Source: Phycisphaerae bacterium (GTDB taxonomy: Bacteria > Planctomycetota > Phycisphaerae > UBA1845). Taken from it: a stretch of DNA of 64,000 bases. The position numbers and the translations under genes were made by a program. This document shows positions 57,341 to 64,000 of the stretch, piece after piece (position 1 is the first letter of the stretch; the number at the start of each line of letters is the position of its first letter). Below the pieces are notes generated by a model. It worked only from the letters and a program-made list of their open reading frames with translations. It was not told the origin of the DNA and ran no database searches. The DNA is taken from NCBI GenBank assembly GCA_024102815.1, contig JAGFJJ010000048.1, positions 310,001 through 374,000 on the forward strand, in the 5' to 3' direction.

Positions 57341-58774
57341 ATGGCCAAAGATCGATTGCGCAACCTTCGTCCGAAGTATGACGTCATCGTCATCGGTTCG
57401 GGTCTGGCGGGAATGACCGCGGCCAACTACCTCGCCAAGAGCGGGCGGAGCGTGCTGCTGCTCGAGCAGCACTACAACTTCGGGGGCATGGCCACGTGGT
57501 TTCGGCGGCGCGGCGGGCACATCTTCGATATCTCGCTGCACGGCTTTCCCATCGGCATGATCAAGAGCTGCCGCAAATACTGGACGAAGGAGATCGCCGA
57601 TTCCATCGTGCAGCTTCGCGGCATCCGCTTCGACAATCCACAGTTCTCACTGGAAACGACCTTCGACCGCGAGGATTTCACGCGGATTCTCATCGAGCGC
57701 TTCGGCGTCGAGGCGGAAACGGTGCAGCGGTTTTTCGACACCGCCCGGGCGATGGACTTCTACGACGACCAGAGCATGACCACGCGGGAGCTGTTCGAGC
57801 AGTTCTTCCCGGGGCGGACGGACGTCTGGCGGCTGCTTATGGAACCCATCGCCTACGCCAACGGCTCGACGCTGGACGATCCGGCGATCACATATGGCAT
57901 CGTGTTCTCCAACTTCATGAGCAAGGGCGTTTACATCTTCCGCGGCGGGACCGACCTGCTCATTCAACTGATGAAGCGGGAGATGATCGCCAACGGCGTG
58001 GACCTGCGACAGAGTGTGATGGTGGAGCGCATTGTCGTGCGCGACGGGCATGTGGTGGGTGTCGAAGCGGACGGGCGGATGATCCCGGCCGAGGTCGTGC
58101 TGTCGAACGCCAACCTGAAAACGACGCTGGGCAAGCTTGTGGGTTACGATCAGCTACCCAAGAATTACGCCGAGCAGGCGAAGACGGTGCGGCTCAACAA
58201 CAGCAGTTGCCAGGTGTATATGGGTCTGCGCAAGGGCGCGCGGATCGATTACATCGGCGATCTGCTGTTTACTTCGGTCGATCCTGAGTTTGACTCTGTG
58301 CGGCTTTGTGCGAAGAACATCACCAGTCGCACATTCTCGATGTACTATCCGGACATCCGGCCAGGGTCGGATCGCTATGCCATTGTCTCCTCGACCAACG
58401 CCAATTGGTCGGACTGGGTCAACCTGACCGAAGAGGAATACGCCCGCGATAAGCAGCACATGATCGAGTCGACGATCGACGCGCTGGAGAAGTACTTGCC
58501 GGGGATTCGCGGAAAGATCGAACACGTGGAAGCATCTACGCCGAAGACGTTTCACTTTTACACGCAGCACGCGGCCGGGGCGACGTTCGGCACCAAGTTC
58601 GAGGGCTTGCAGGTGAGCATGGATTTGCCCAAGCAGGTCGAGGGGCTTTATCACGCGGGCTCGGTGGGGATCATCATGTCGGGCTGGCTGGGGGCGATCA
58701 ACTACGGTGTCATCGTGGCCAACGAGGTCGAAAGCCACTTACACGCGAAGAGGCCGATGTCGGTGGCGGGTTAG
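57341..58774 (+). CDS. CrtI/RetSat-type FAD oxidoreductase, second copy
   Basis: 477 residues. FAD-binding [20 protein letters not shown] at about 14-33 with [13 protein letters not shown] behind it; C-terminal [25 protein letters not shown]. The same E-x-H-Y-x-F-G-G signature as its neighbour links them as paralogues, but the rest is quite different, for example [16 protein letters not shown] near 205. Members of this family include phytoene desaturases and retinol saturases. Predicted to act on the product of the neighbouring synthase. It is separated from the fabZ gene by 16 bases. Confidence 0.85.
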   Translation: MAKDRLRNLRPKYDVIVIGSGLAGMTAANYLAKSGRSVLLLEQHYNFGGMATWFRRRGGHIFDISLHGFPIGMIKSCRKYWTKEIADSIVQLRGIRFDNPQFSLETTFDREDFTRILIERFGVEAETVQRFFDTARAMDFYDDQSMTTRELFEQFFPGRTDVWRLLMEPIAYANGSTLDDPAITYGIVFSNFMSKGVYIFRGGTDLLIQLMKREMIANGVDLRQSVMVERIVVRDGHVVGVEADGRMIPAEVVLSNANLKTTLGKLVGYDQLPKNYAEQAKTVRLNNSSCQVYMGLRKGARIDYIGDLLFTSVDPEFDSVRLCAKNITSRTFSMYYPDIRPGSDRYAIVSSTNANWSDWVNLTEEEYARDKQHMIESTIDALEKYLPGIRGKIEHVEASTPKTFHFYTQHAAGATFGTKFEGLQVSMDLPKQVEGLYHAGSVGIIMSGWLGAINYGVIVANEVESHLHAKRPMSVAG

Positions 58775-58790
58775 GGCTGGAGGGGCGGTT

Positions 58791-59237
58791 ATGAGTCGGG
58801 AAGAGATTCTTCGTGCGATTCCTCACCGCCCGCCATTTCTGTTCCTGGATGAAATTGTAGAGATTGACTCCGACCGTATTCTGGCGCGTAAGCAGGTCAG
58901 CCCCGAGTCGGATTTCTTTCGCGGGCATTATCCGCACTTTCCGGTCATGCCGGGCGTGCTGCTGTGCGAGTGCTGCTTCCAGGCGGGGGCGGTGCTGATT
59001 GCGCGGCGCGTGGGTGACAAAGCGATGGCATCGGGCGTACCGGTGGTGACGCGGATCAATGATGCGAAGTTCCGGCGGATGGTCCGGCCGGGGGATGTGC
59101 TGAGCATCGAGGCGCGGATCGACGACGTGCTCGACGAGGCGTACTACCTGACCGGGCGAATCAACGTGGAGGAAGCGCCGGTTCTGCGCGTGGGCTTTGC
59201 CTGCATGCTGGCCAAGGAAGAGAGCGCCGGGGCGTGA
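58791..59237 (+). CDS. 3-hydroxyacyl-ACP dehydratase (FabZ-like)
   Basis: 148 residues from the ATG at 58791, preceded by GGAGGGG. Hot-dog fold: [12 protein letters not shown] at 12-23, then the catalytic His and Glu in [24 protein letters not shown]. It removes water from 3-hydroxyacyl-ACP. The stop overlaps the FabI start by four bases (GTGA at 59234-59237), so the two are translated together. The histidine and Glu are both present, so it is expected to be active. Confidence 0.9.
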   Translation: MSREEILRAIPHRPPFLFLDEIVEIDSDRILARKQVSPESDFFRGHYPHFPVMPGVLLCECCFQAGAVLIARRVGDKAMASGVPVVTRINDAKFRRMVRPGDVLSIEARIDDVLDEAYYLTGRINVEEAPVLRVGFACMLAKEESAGA

Positions 59238-60049
59238 GTTTTCTGAACGTCGAGGACAAGACGTTTGTCGTGTTCGGCGTGGCCAACCGCCGCAGCGTGG
59301 CCTATCACGTCGGGAAGGTTCTGGAAGAAGCCGGCGCGAAGGTCGTTTACAGTGTTCGTTCCGAGGCGCGGCGCGAAGGAGTGGCGAAGCTGCTGCCGGA
59401 GCGGGACATTTTCACCTGCGATGTGGAGCAGGACGGGCAGATCGCGGCGCTGGCGGAAGCGGTCGGCAAGCGGCACCCGGTCATTCACGGGATCGTCCAC
59501 TCCATCGCCTTCGCCAATTACGAGAACTTCTCGGGGAAATTCCACGAGGTGAGTCGGGAAGACTTCCTCCAGTGCGTGTCGGTGAGTTGTTATTCACTAA
59601 TCGCGATTGCCAATGCGTTTCAGAAACTGCTCGACCCGAACGCGAGCGTGGTGACCATTTCCATCTCGACGACGCGCATGGCGGTGGAGAGTTACGGTTA
59701 CATGGCGCCGGCCAAGGCGGCGCTGGATTCTTCGATCGCCTTTCTGGCCAAGTCGTTCAGCCAGTTTTCGCGGGTGCGATTCAACGCCGTGTGCGCGGGA
59801 TTGCTCAAAACCAGCGCCTCGGCCGGCATTCCCGGATACATCGACCATTATCTCTACGCCGAGCAGGCCGCGTTGCGAAAGGAAGCGCTGACGACGGAGG
59901 AGGTCGCCAACGTGGCCACGTTCCTGCTCAGCGAGCGCTCCAGCGGGATCAATGCCCAGGGCATCGTGGTTGATGCGGGCATGGAGACGAACTACTTCGA
60001 CGAGTCGATCGTCAAGCATACCCTTCGCGGCGTCTGGCCGGCGGAGTAG
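59234..60049 (+). CDS. fabI: Enoyl-ACP reductase (FabI-like)
   Basis: 271 residues from the GTG at 59234. NADH-dependent SDR of the FabI type: [16 protein letters not shown] near 11 and the active site Y-x6-K in [11 protein letters not shown] near 155. It reduces the enoyl-ACP double bond. The first glycine-rich loop is [11 protein letters not shown] where E. coli FabI has GVASKLSIAYG. Closing gene of the FAS-like cluster. It could also serve the general fatty acid synthase if this is the only copy in the genome. Confidence 0.88.
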   Translation: MSFLNVEDKTFVVFGVANRRSVAYHVGKVLEEAGAKVVYSVRSEARREGVAKLLPERDIFTCDVEQDGQIAALAEAVGKRHPVIHGIVHSIAFANYENFSGKFHEVSREDFLQCVSVSCYSLIAIANAFQKLLDPNASVVTISISTTRMAVESYGYMAPAKAALDSSIAFLAKSFSQFSRVRFNAVCAGLLKTSASAGIPGYIDHYLYAEQAALRKEALTTEEVANVATFLLSERSSGINAQGIVVDAGMETNYFDESIVKHTLRGVWPAE

Positions 60050-60082
60050 GCGGAATCGCTGCTGCCCTGCTACGATTCGCAC

Positions 60083-60847
60083 ATGCTGATCTACGTTGCA
60101 TTGGGTCTGGCCGCATTCATCGGGGCGTTCATCTCCGGCGTCATCGGGATGGCCGGGGGGATGCTCATGCTGGCGGTCGTGCTGACTTTCCTGTCGCACG
60201 GTGAGGCCATTCCCCTGCATGCTTTCGTGCAGCTCTTCAGCAACGGAACGCGGGTGCTTGTCTTTCTCCGCAATGTGGACTGGCCGACGCTCGGACGATT
60301 TTCGCTCGGCGCGGCGCCGGGCATGGTCGCGGGGATGTTTCTGCTCCGGGCGATGGGTGAGGCCGATGAGGCCGAGCCGTGGCTGAAAATGCTCATCGGG
60401 GCGTACATCCTGGCGGCGACGTACCTTCCGAAACCGAAGAAGCGAGGGGGCGGGGCGGGACACTGGTGGGATTTCGTCGGGCTGGGATTGGTGGCGGGCG
60501 TAGCGTCACTCACGATCGGTGCCGTCGGACCGCTGATCGGTCCGATGTTCATTCGCCGGGACTTCGTCAAAGAGCGGCTGATCGCCACCAAGGCCGTATG
60601 CCAGCTCGTGACGCACGTGGCCAAGATTCCAGTGTTTCTTGCCCTGCGCGATCTGGACGTGTCGCGGTTGGGTTCCATCGCGCTGGTGATGATCCTGCTG
60701 GCCGTGCCGGGGACGGTCCTCGGTAAGCGCGTCGTCGGCCTGGTGCGCGAGCATCATTTCGTGATTGCCTATCGCATCGGGCTGACCATCGCGGGGCTGA
60801 AGGTGTTGCTGGTGGACGGGGCGTGGGGGCTGTTGAATTCTCAATAA
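60083..60847 (+). CDS. TauE/SafE-family membrane transporter
   Basis: 254 residues with seven to eight hydrophobic helices and the glycine-rich repeats of the family (IGAFISGVIGMAGGMLM near 13-30; GLGLVAGVASLTIGAVGPLIGPMF near 134). Members export sulfite or organosulfonates or carry related anions. The internal repeat is visible. It is 33 bases downstream of fabI, in the same direction, but its product has no evident link to the cluster. Confidence 0.85.
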   Translation: MLIYVALGLAAFIGAFISGVIGMAGGMLMLAVVLTFLSHGEAIPLHAFVQLFSNGTRVLVFLRNVDWPTLGRFSLGAAPGMVAGMFLLRAMGEADEAEPWLKMLIGAYILAATYLPKPKKRGGGAGHWWDFVGLGLVAGVASLTIGAVGPLIGPMFIRRDFVKERLIATKAVCQLVTHVAKIPVFLALRDLDVSRLGSIALVMILLAVPGTVLGKRVVGLVREHHFVIAYRIGLTIAGLKVLLVDGAWGLLNSQ

Positions 60848-60938
60848 TGGCGTTGGGGGGGGCGATCGACCCGTCCCACGGCTCTTAGGTAGCGCGTCTT
60901 GCTTGGACGAGGTTCTTGCCCGCCGTAACATTCCTTGC

Positions 60939-61358
60939 GTGGAATCGTCTTTCGAAATCTTCGACCACACGGCCGACATGGGCTTTCGCGTTCGCGCAGC
61001 GACCATGCCCGGGCTGGTCGAGCCGGCGGGAAAGGCGCTGTACGCGATCATCGGGGAGTTGGTCGCCGGGGAGCCGAGCGATCCGCTGCGCTTCGAGGCA
61101 TCCGGCGAAGACCCGTCCGTGCTGCTAAGGGATTATCTGGATGAACTGCTGGTACTCTTTGAACGCGGCCAGGTAATTGTCGTCCGGCCGGTGGTGGAAG
61201 CATTCGACGCGTCGCGGCTTGTGATCGTGGGCGAAACCGCCCGTATCGATCCCGAGCGTTCGGCATTCCACCGCGAGGTGAAGGCCATCACCTATCACGA
61301 GCTGGATATTCGCAAGATCGCGGGCGGGTTCGAGGCGACGGTGATTGTGGATATTTGA
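60939..61358 (+). CDS. Archease
   Basis: 139 residues from the GTG at 60939, giving MESSFEIFDHTADMGFRV, which matches the archease N-terminus; a TTG at 60903 would add twelve residues. Motifs: FDHTADMGFRVRA, GEDPSVLLRDYLDELLVLFE near 68 and VKAITYHELDIRK near 113. Archease activates RtcB by promoting its guanylation and thus multiple turnover. The rtcB gene follows on the same strand, which supports the assignment. The spacer to rtcB holds repeats. Confidence 0.9.
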   Translation: MESSFEIFDHTADMGFRVRAATMPGLVEPAGKALYAIIGELVAGEPSDPLRFEASGEDPSVLLRDYLDELLVLFERGQVIVVRPVVEAFDASRLVIVGETARIDPERSAFHREVKAITYHELDIRKIAGGFEATVIVDI

Positions 61359-61360
61359 GA

Positions 61361-61525
61361 GGCAACAGGCAACGGGCAGTAGGCAACAGGAAAGAGGAAG
61401 AAGCCACGGAGCGACTGAGCCACGAAGCCACGAAGGGGAAGAGAAAAGACGAGCGGGAGTCGAGTGAGTCACTGAGGGGTCCGCCGTTCGGACCATCTTC
61501 TGAGCCACAGGCATCAGTCTGCGCG
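61361..61525. repeat. Spacer repeats between archease and rtcB
   Basis: A copy of the GGCAACAGG-type repeat is at 61361-61394 (the other is at 57222-57260). It is followed by CCACGAAG-type short repeats (about 61409-61440), and by a reverse copy of the 46.9-kb palindrome at 61501-61525. The reading frame on the opposite strand is produced by these repeats and is not a gene. Confidence 0.55.
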
Positions 61526-61565
61526 AACTTACATATGTGATAGATTTGCCAATTGTGAGAATGTC

Positions 61566-63029
61566 ATGCCCAATGAACATTACACCGGGCCGCTGGAACG
61601 CGTGGATCATTGCCGCTGGCGAATCCCAAAATCCTACAAGGAGGGCATGCGCGTCGACGGACTCATTTACGCCGACGCCAAGCTCGTCGAAGCCATCAAG
61701 CAGGACAAATCGCCGGAACAGGTGGCCAACGTCGCCTGCCTGCCGGGGATCGTGCGTTACTCCCTGGCCATGCCCGACATTCACTGGGGCTACGGGTTCT
61801 GCATCGGCGGGGTCGCGGCCACCGACCCGACGCAAGGCGGCGTGATCTCGCCCGGCGGCGTGGGCTACGACATCAACTGCGGCGTGCGGCTGATCCGCAC
61901 CAACATCACCATCGACGACGCCCGCCCGCGCATGGAGAAGCTCGTCAACCAGCTCTTCCGCGACGTGCCCTGCGGCGTGGGGCAGGGCGGCGTGATCAAG
62001 TTCGACCGTCGCGAGCTGCGCGACCTGATGGAGATCGGCTCGAAGTACGTCGTCGATCGCGGACTGGGCTGGAGCAGCGATGTCGAATCGACCGAAGCCG
62101 GCGGGCGGATCCCCCATGCCGAGCCCGACCTCGTCTCCGATCGCGCGCTTCAACGCGGCGGCGACCAGTGCGGCACGCTGGGCAGCGGAAATCACTTTCT
62201 CGAAGTGCAGTATGTCGAGCACATTGACGACGCCCCGGCAGCGAAGGCTATGGGACTGGAAAAAGGGTATGTGACCGTGCTCATCCACTCCGGCTCGCGG
62301 GGGCTGGGATACCAGGTGTGCGACGACGCCCTCAAAGACCTGCGGGACACGCCGCGCAAGTACGGCATCGACCTGCCCGACAAGCAGCTTGTCTGCGCCC
62401 CGGTCGATTCGCCCGAGGGGAAGAAGTACCTCGGGGCGATGCGGGCGGCGGCCAACTTCGCCTGGTGTAACCGGCAGATCATGACCCACCTCGCCCGCGA
62501 AGCCTTCGCCCGCGTGTTCGAGACGTCGGCCGAGCGACTCGGCATGCACCTGGTCTACGACGTGGCCCACAACATCGCCAAGATGGAACCCTATGACGTG
62601 GACGACCGAACCGCGGAGCTATGCGTGCATCGCAAGGGAGCAACCCGAGCCTTTCCGCCGGGACACCCGGAACTGCCCGAGCGGTATCGCGGCATCGGCC
62701 AGCCGGTGCTCGTCCCCGGCGATATGGGGCGCAGCAGTTATGTGCTCGTGGGTCAGCCGGGCTCTATGGAACATACCTTTGGGAGTTGCTGCCACGGGGC
62801 GGGTAGGAGAATGTCGCGCGGGGCGGCCATCCGTGCGAGCAAGGGGCGGTCGATCAAGCAGGAGCTGGCCGATCGCGGGGTCATCGCCCGGGCGCGCGGC
62901 CGGACGGGATTGGAAGAGGAACAGCCCGACGCCTACAAGGATGTGATCCAGGTGGTGGATGTGCTGCATTCAGCGTCGATTAGCCGGAAGGTGGCAAAGC
63001 TGAGGCCGGTGGGGGTGATAAAGGGGTAG
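61566..63029 (+). CDS. rtcB: RNA-splicing ligase RtcB
   Basis: 487 residues. It joins RNA 2',3'-cyclic phosphate or 3'-phosphate ends to 5'-OH ends using GTP and Mn2+. Motifs: SLAMPDIHWGYGFCIGG near 61, GGVGYDINCGVRLIR near 97, GTLGSGNHFLEVQ near 203, HSGSRGLGYQV near 240, and a C-terminal GSMEHTFGSCCHGAGRRMSR near 400 including the guanylated His region. Length is normal. Archease is directly upstream. Confidence 0.95.
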   Translation: MPNEHYTGPLERVDHCRWRIPKSYKEGMRVDGLIYADAKLVEAIKQDKSPEQVANVACLPGIVRYSLAMPDIHWGYGFCIGGVAATDPTQGGVISPGGVGYDINCGVRLIRTNITIDDARPRMEKLVNQLFRDVPCGVGQGGVIKFDRRELRDLMEIGSKYVVDRGLGWSSDVESTEAGGRIPHAEPDLVSDRALQRGGDQCGTLGSGNHFLEVQYVEHIDDAPAAKAMGLEKGYVTVLIHSGSRGLGYQVCDDALKDLRDTPRKYGIDLPDKQLVCAPVDSPEGKKYLGAMRAAANFAWCNRQIMTHLAREAFARVFETSAERLGMHLVYDVAHNIAKMEPYDVDDRTAELCVHRKGATRAFPPGHPELPERYRGIGQPVLVPGDMGRSSYVLVGQPGSMEHTFGSCCHGAGRRMSRGAAIRASKGRSIKQELADRGVIARARGRTGLEEEQPDAYKDVIQVVDVLHSASISRKVAKLRPVGVIKG

Positions 63030-63084
63030 CAACGCCACCTTCGGCTTTTCGCAGACCACATGCGTCGTGTAGGAAGTACGTTCT

Positions 63085-63645
63085 TCAACCCAGCTCTGGC
63101 GCCTTGGCTAACGCGGCGAGCAGATTCGGAATCCATCTCACAGGGATGCCCGTTGGATCATTGAGTCGAAGCACTTCGCCCTCAATCGTGGGCGCGGTGA
63201 GATACGCGTCGTCGGTCAACCGGCCTTCATGAATGAATGAATTCCGAAACGCCTTGTAGAATAATTCCTCGATGTTCGTGAGTATCCTCGACTTGCCGAA
63301 TGGAATGCGAATGTTCTCGCGGGGTGCAAACCGTCCAGGTTGCGGATTCGGCACAATTACATCGCTGATTAGATCGAGGATCATACACTTAAAAGCCTGT
63401 CCGTCTTTCATCTTGCGCGATTCGTCCACCTTCGCTCGCCTGTCTTTCGTATTTGCGTGCTGATCTGGGTGGTAATCCAAGAGCTTGTCGAAATACACTC
63501 GCTGTGGCGTCGTTCCCGGGTATCGAATTCGTGAGAGCCCTGCCACAGCGACCAACGCAAGGACAAAAGCGCCGTCGCAGCGACTTGCCTTCAACAGGAC
63601 GCGAGCATCCTCAATCCGATCGCGAATCCCCTGTACCCTCGACAT
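63085..63645 (-). CDS. Protein with HEPN-like RNase motif
   Basis: 186 residues from the ATG at 63645 (a TTG at 63654 is possible). A central segment holds IEELFYKAFRNSFIHEGRL, in which RNSFIH matches the R-N-x3-H core of HEPN ribonucleases. The first half carries helices (SRVQGIRDRIEDARVLL, DGAFVLALVAVAGLSR) consistent with an all-helical HEPN fold. Such proteins are often toxins or abortive-infection RNases. The gene is convergent with rtcB, 55 bases apart. It has lower GC than rtcB. Identity as HEPN is motif based only. Confidence 0.6.
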   Translation of the reverse strand: MSRVQGIRDRIEDARVLLKASRCDGAFVLALVAVAGLSRIRYPGTTPQRVYFDKLLDYHPDQHANTKDRRAKVDESRKMKDGQAFKCMILDLISDVIVPNPQPGRFAPRENIRIPFGKSRILTNIEELFYKAFRNSFIHEGRLTDDAYLTAPTIEGEVLRLNDPTGIPVRWIPNLLAALAKAPELG

Positions 63646-63653
63646 GCCCACCA

Positions 63654-64000
63654 ACCTAACTCGCTTCCGCCTATCGTCAAGACTTGTGGGGCATGCGGTT
63701 CGCGGGGCGAAGGACTGGCGGTTCGCATGCCTTCACCATAACGCCCCCGAAGCGTGACTACTGAAACCCTTTGCGTCGGTCGCGGAGATGCAGCGGCCTT
63801 CTCTCTCAGGTTGGGCGCGACACAGCGGTGGCGATGGGGTGCCTTGCGCGTTTAGTAGTTGAGGCATGCGAACCGCCTGCCCTACCCCGATATCGACGAC
63901 CGGGCCCATAGCCACGGTATTAGAGGCGCGGACATACGCACCGACCACCCCGGCGCACGCCGGAGTCTGGGGAGACATACGGCTCACCGGCTCTACGAAC
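63654..64000. other. Gene-poor end of window with repeated motif
   Basis: No gene is supported here. The motif GCATGCGAACCGC occurs three times in changing orientation (63689-63703, 63718-63732 and 63865-63880). ACCTAAC at 63654-63660 and GTTGGGC at 63810-63816 match the R-type boundary boxes RYYYAAC and GTTRRRY of an integron attC site, 163 bases overall. Confidence 0.35.

Noticed and set aside
61125-62570. A 481-residue open frame opposite archease and rtcB
   Set aside because: It runs through the spacer repeats and two certain genes; its low-complexity part is produced by the repeats.
63966-64000. Possible group II intron end at the window edge
   Set aside because: The minus strand has GAGCCG-type sequence resembling domain V, but the matching 3' half of the hairpin is missing; no reverse transcriptase is in the window.

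Overview
The window is a GC-rich bacterial chromosome segment that most resembles a planctomycete of the Phycisphaerae type; this is inference from gene content. It carries a membrane protein with a C-terminal CxxCGYDLRG zinc ribbon, secreted proteins with Asp/Cys-rich DADCDDG modules and an IPTL-like C-terminal tail, a TadG-like protein with a split VWA domain, a FliM, and a fatty-acid-synthase-like cluster with two CrtI-family oxidoreductases. I found no CRISPR array, rRNA or tRNA gene, no intact insertion sequence and no prophage.

Layout. 1-5230 is mostly housekeeping: the 5' part of metH (cut by the window edge), a nucleotidyltransferase with a 66-residue partner, fliM, and divergent aroA/aroF of the shikimate pathway. 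5345-13312 is accessory: an AT-richer Mrr-like nuclease fused to a long N-terminal region, then membrane proteins, a large secreted DUF1566/Ig protein and lipoproteins. 13512-17271 holds a CPA-type antiporter and a Cys-rich/thrombospondin-3-repeat surface protein with a good promoter. 17404-21741 is a compact core operon: tpiA, secG, yicC, gmk, rpoZ, coaC, coaB, with coaC and coaB as separate genes. 22174-25578 is one strong transcription unit (promoter, ~350-nt leader, 974-aa Cys-rich plus beta-roll surface protein, strong terminator).

25754-31694 contains a DUF6883/DUF4926 pair, a nucleotidyltransferase, a queuosine-precursor transporter and a two-gene ABC exporter. On the minus strand 31719-38014 lie a Spy/CpxP-like protein, anti-sigma and ECF sigma factor, trehalose-phosphate synthase, a long MscS channel and a MarR regulator. 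A 35-bp perfect palindrome separates marR from a KamA radical-SAM gene. 39839-45556 has a TadG-like VWA protein, a glucose/sorbosone-type dehydrogenase, a PH-domain protein, a highly acidic protein and a small conserved-looking protein. 45711-48069 pairs ATP sulfurylase with an NrnA-type DHH phosphatase, which could remove the pAp made downstream in sulfate assimilation. Three tandem Hsp20 genes follow (48583-50040, minus).

53030-60049 is the most interesting region: an OleD-like SDR, a beta-ketoacyl-ACP synthase, an ACP, two CrtI-like FAD oxidoreductases, a FabZ-like dehydratase and a FabI-like enoyl reductase, all on one strand. It looks like a dedicated system that builds and then oxidises an ACP-bound acyl chain, reminiscent of the gene sets proposed for ladderane lipids in anammox planctomycetes; the product is unknown. 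The window closes with a TauE/SafE transporter, an archease-RtcB RNA repair pair, and an antiparallel HEPN-type protein. Several short dispersed palindromic repeats sit in the spacers at 46.9 kb, 57.2 kb and 61.4 kb.
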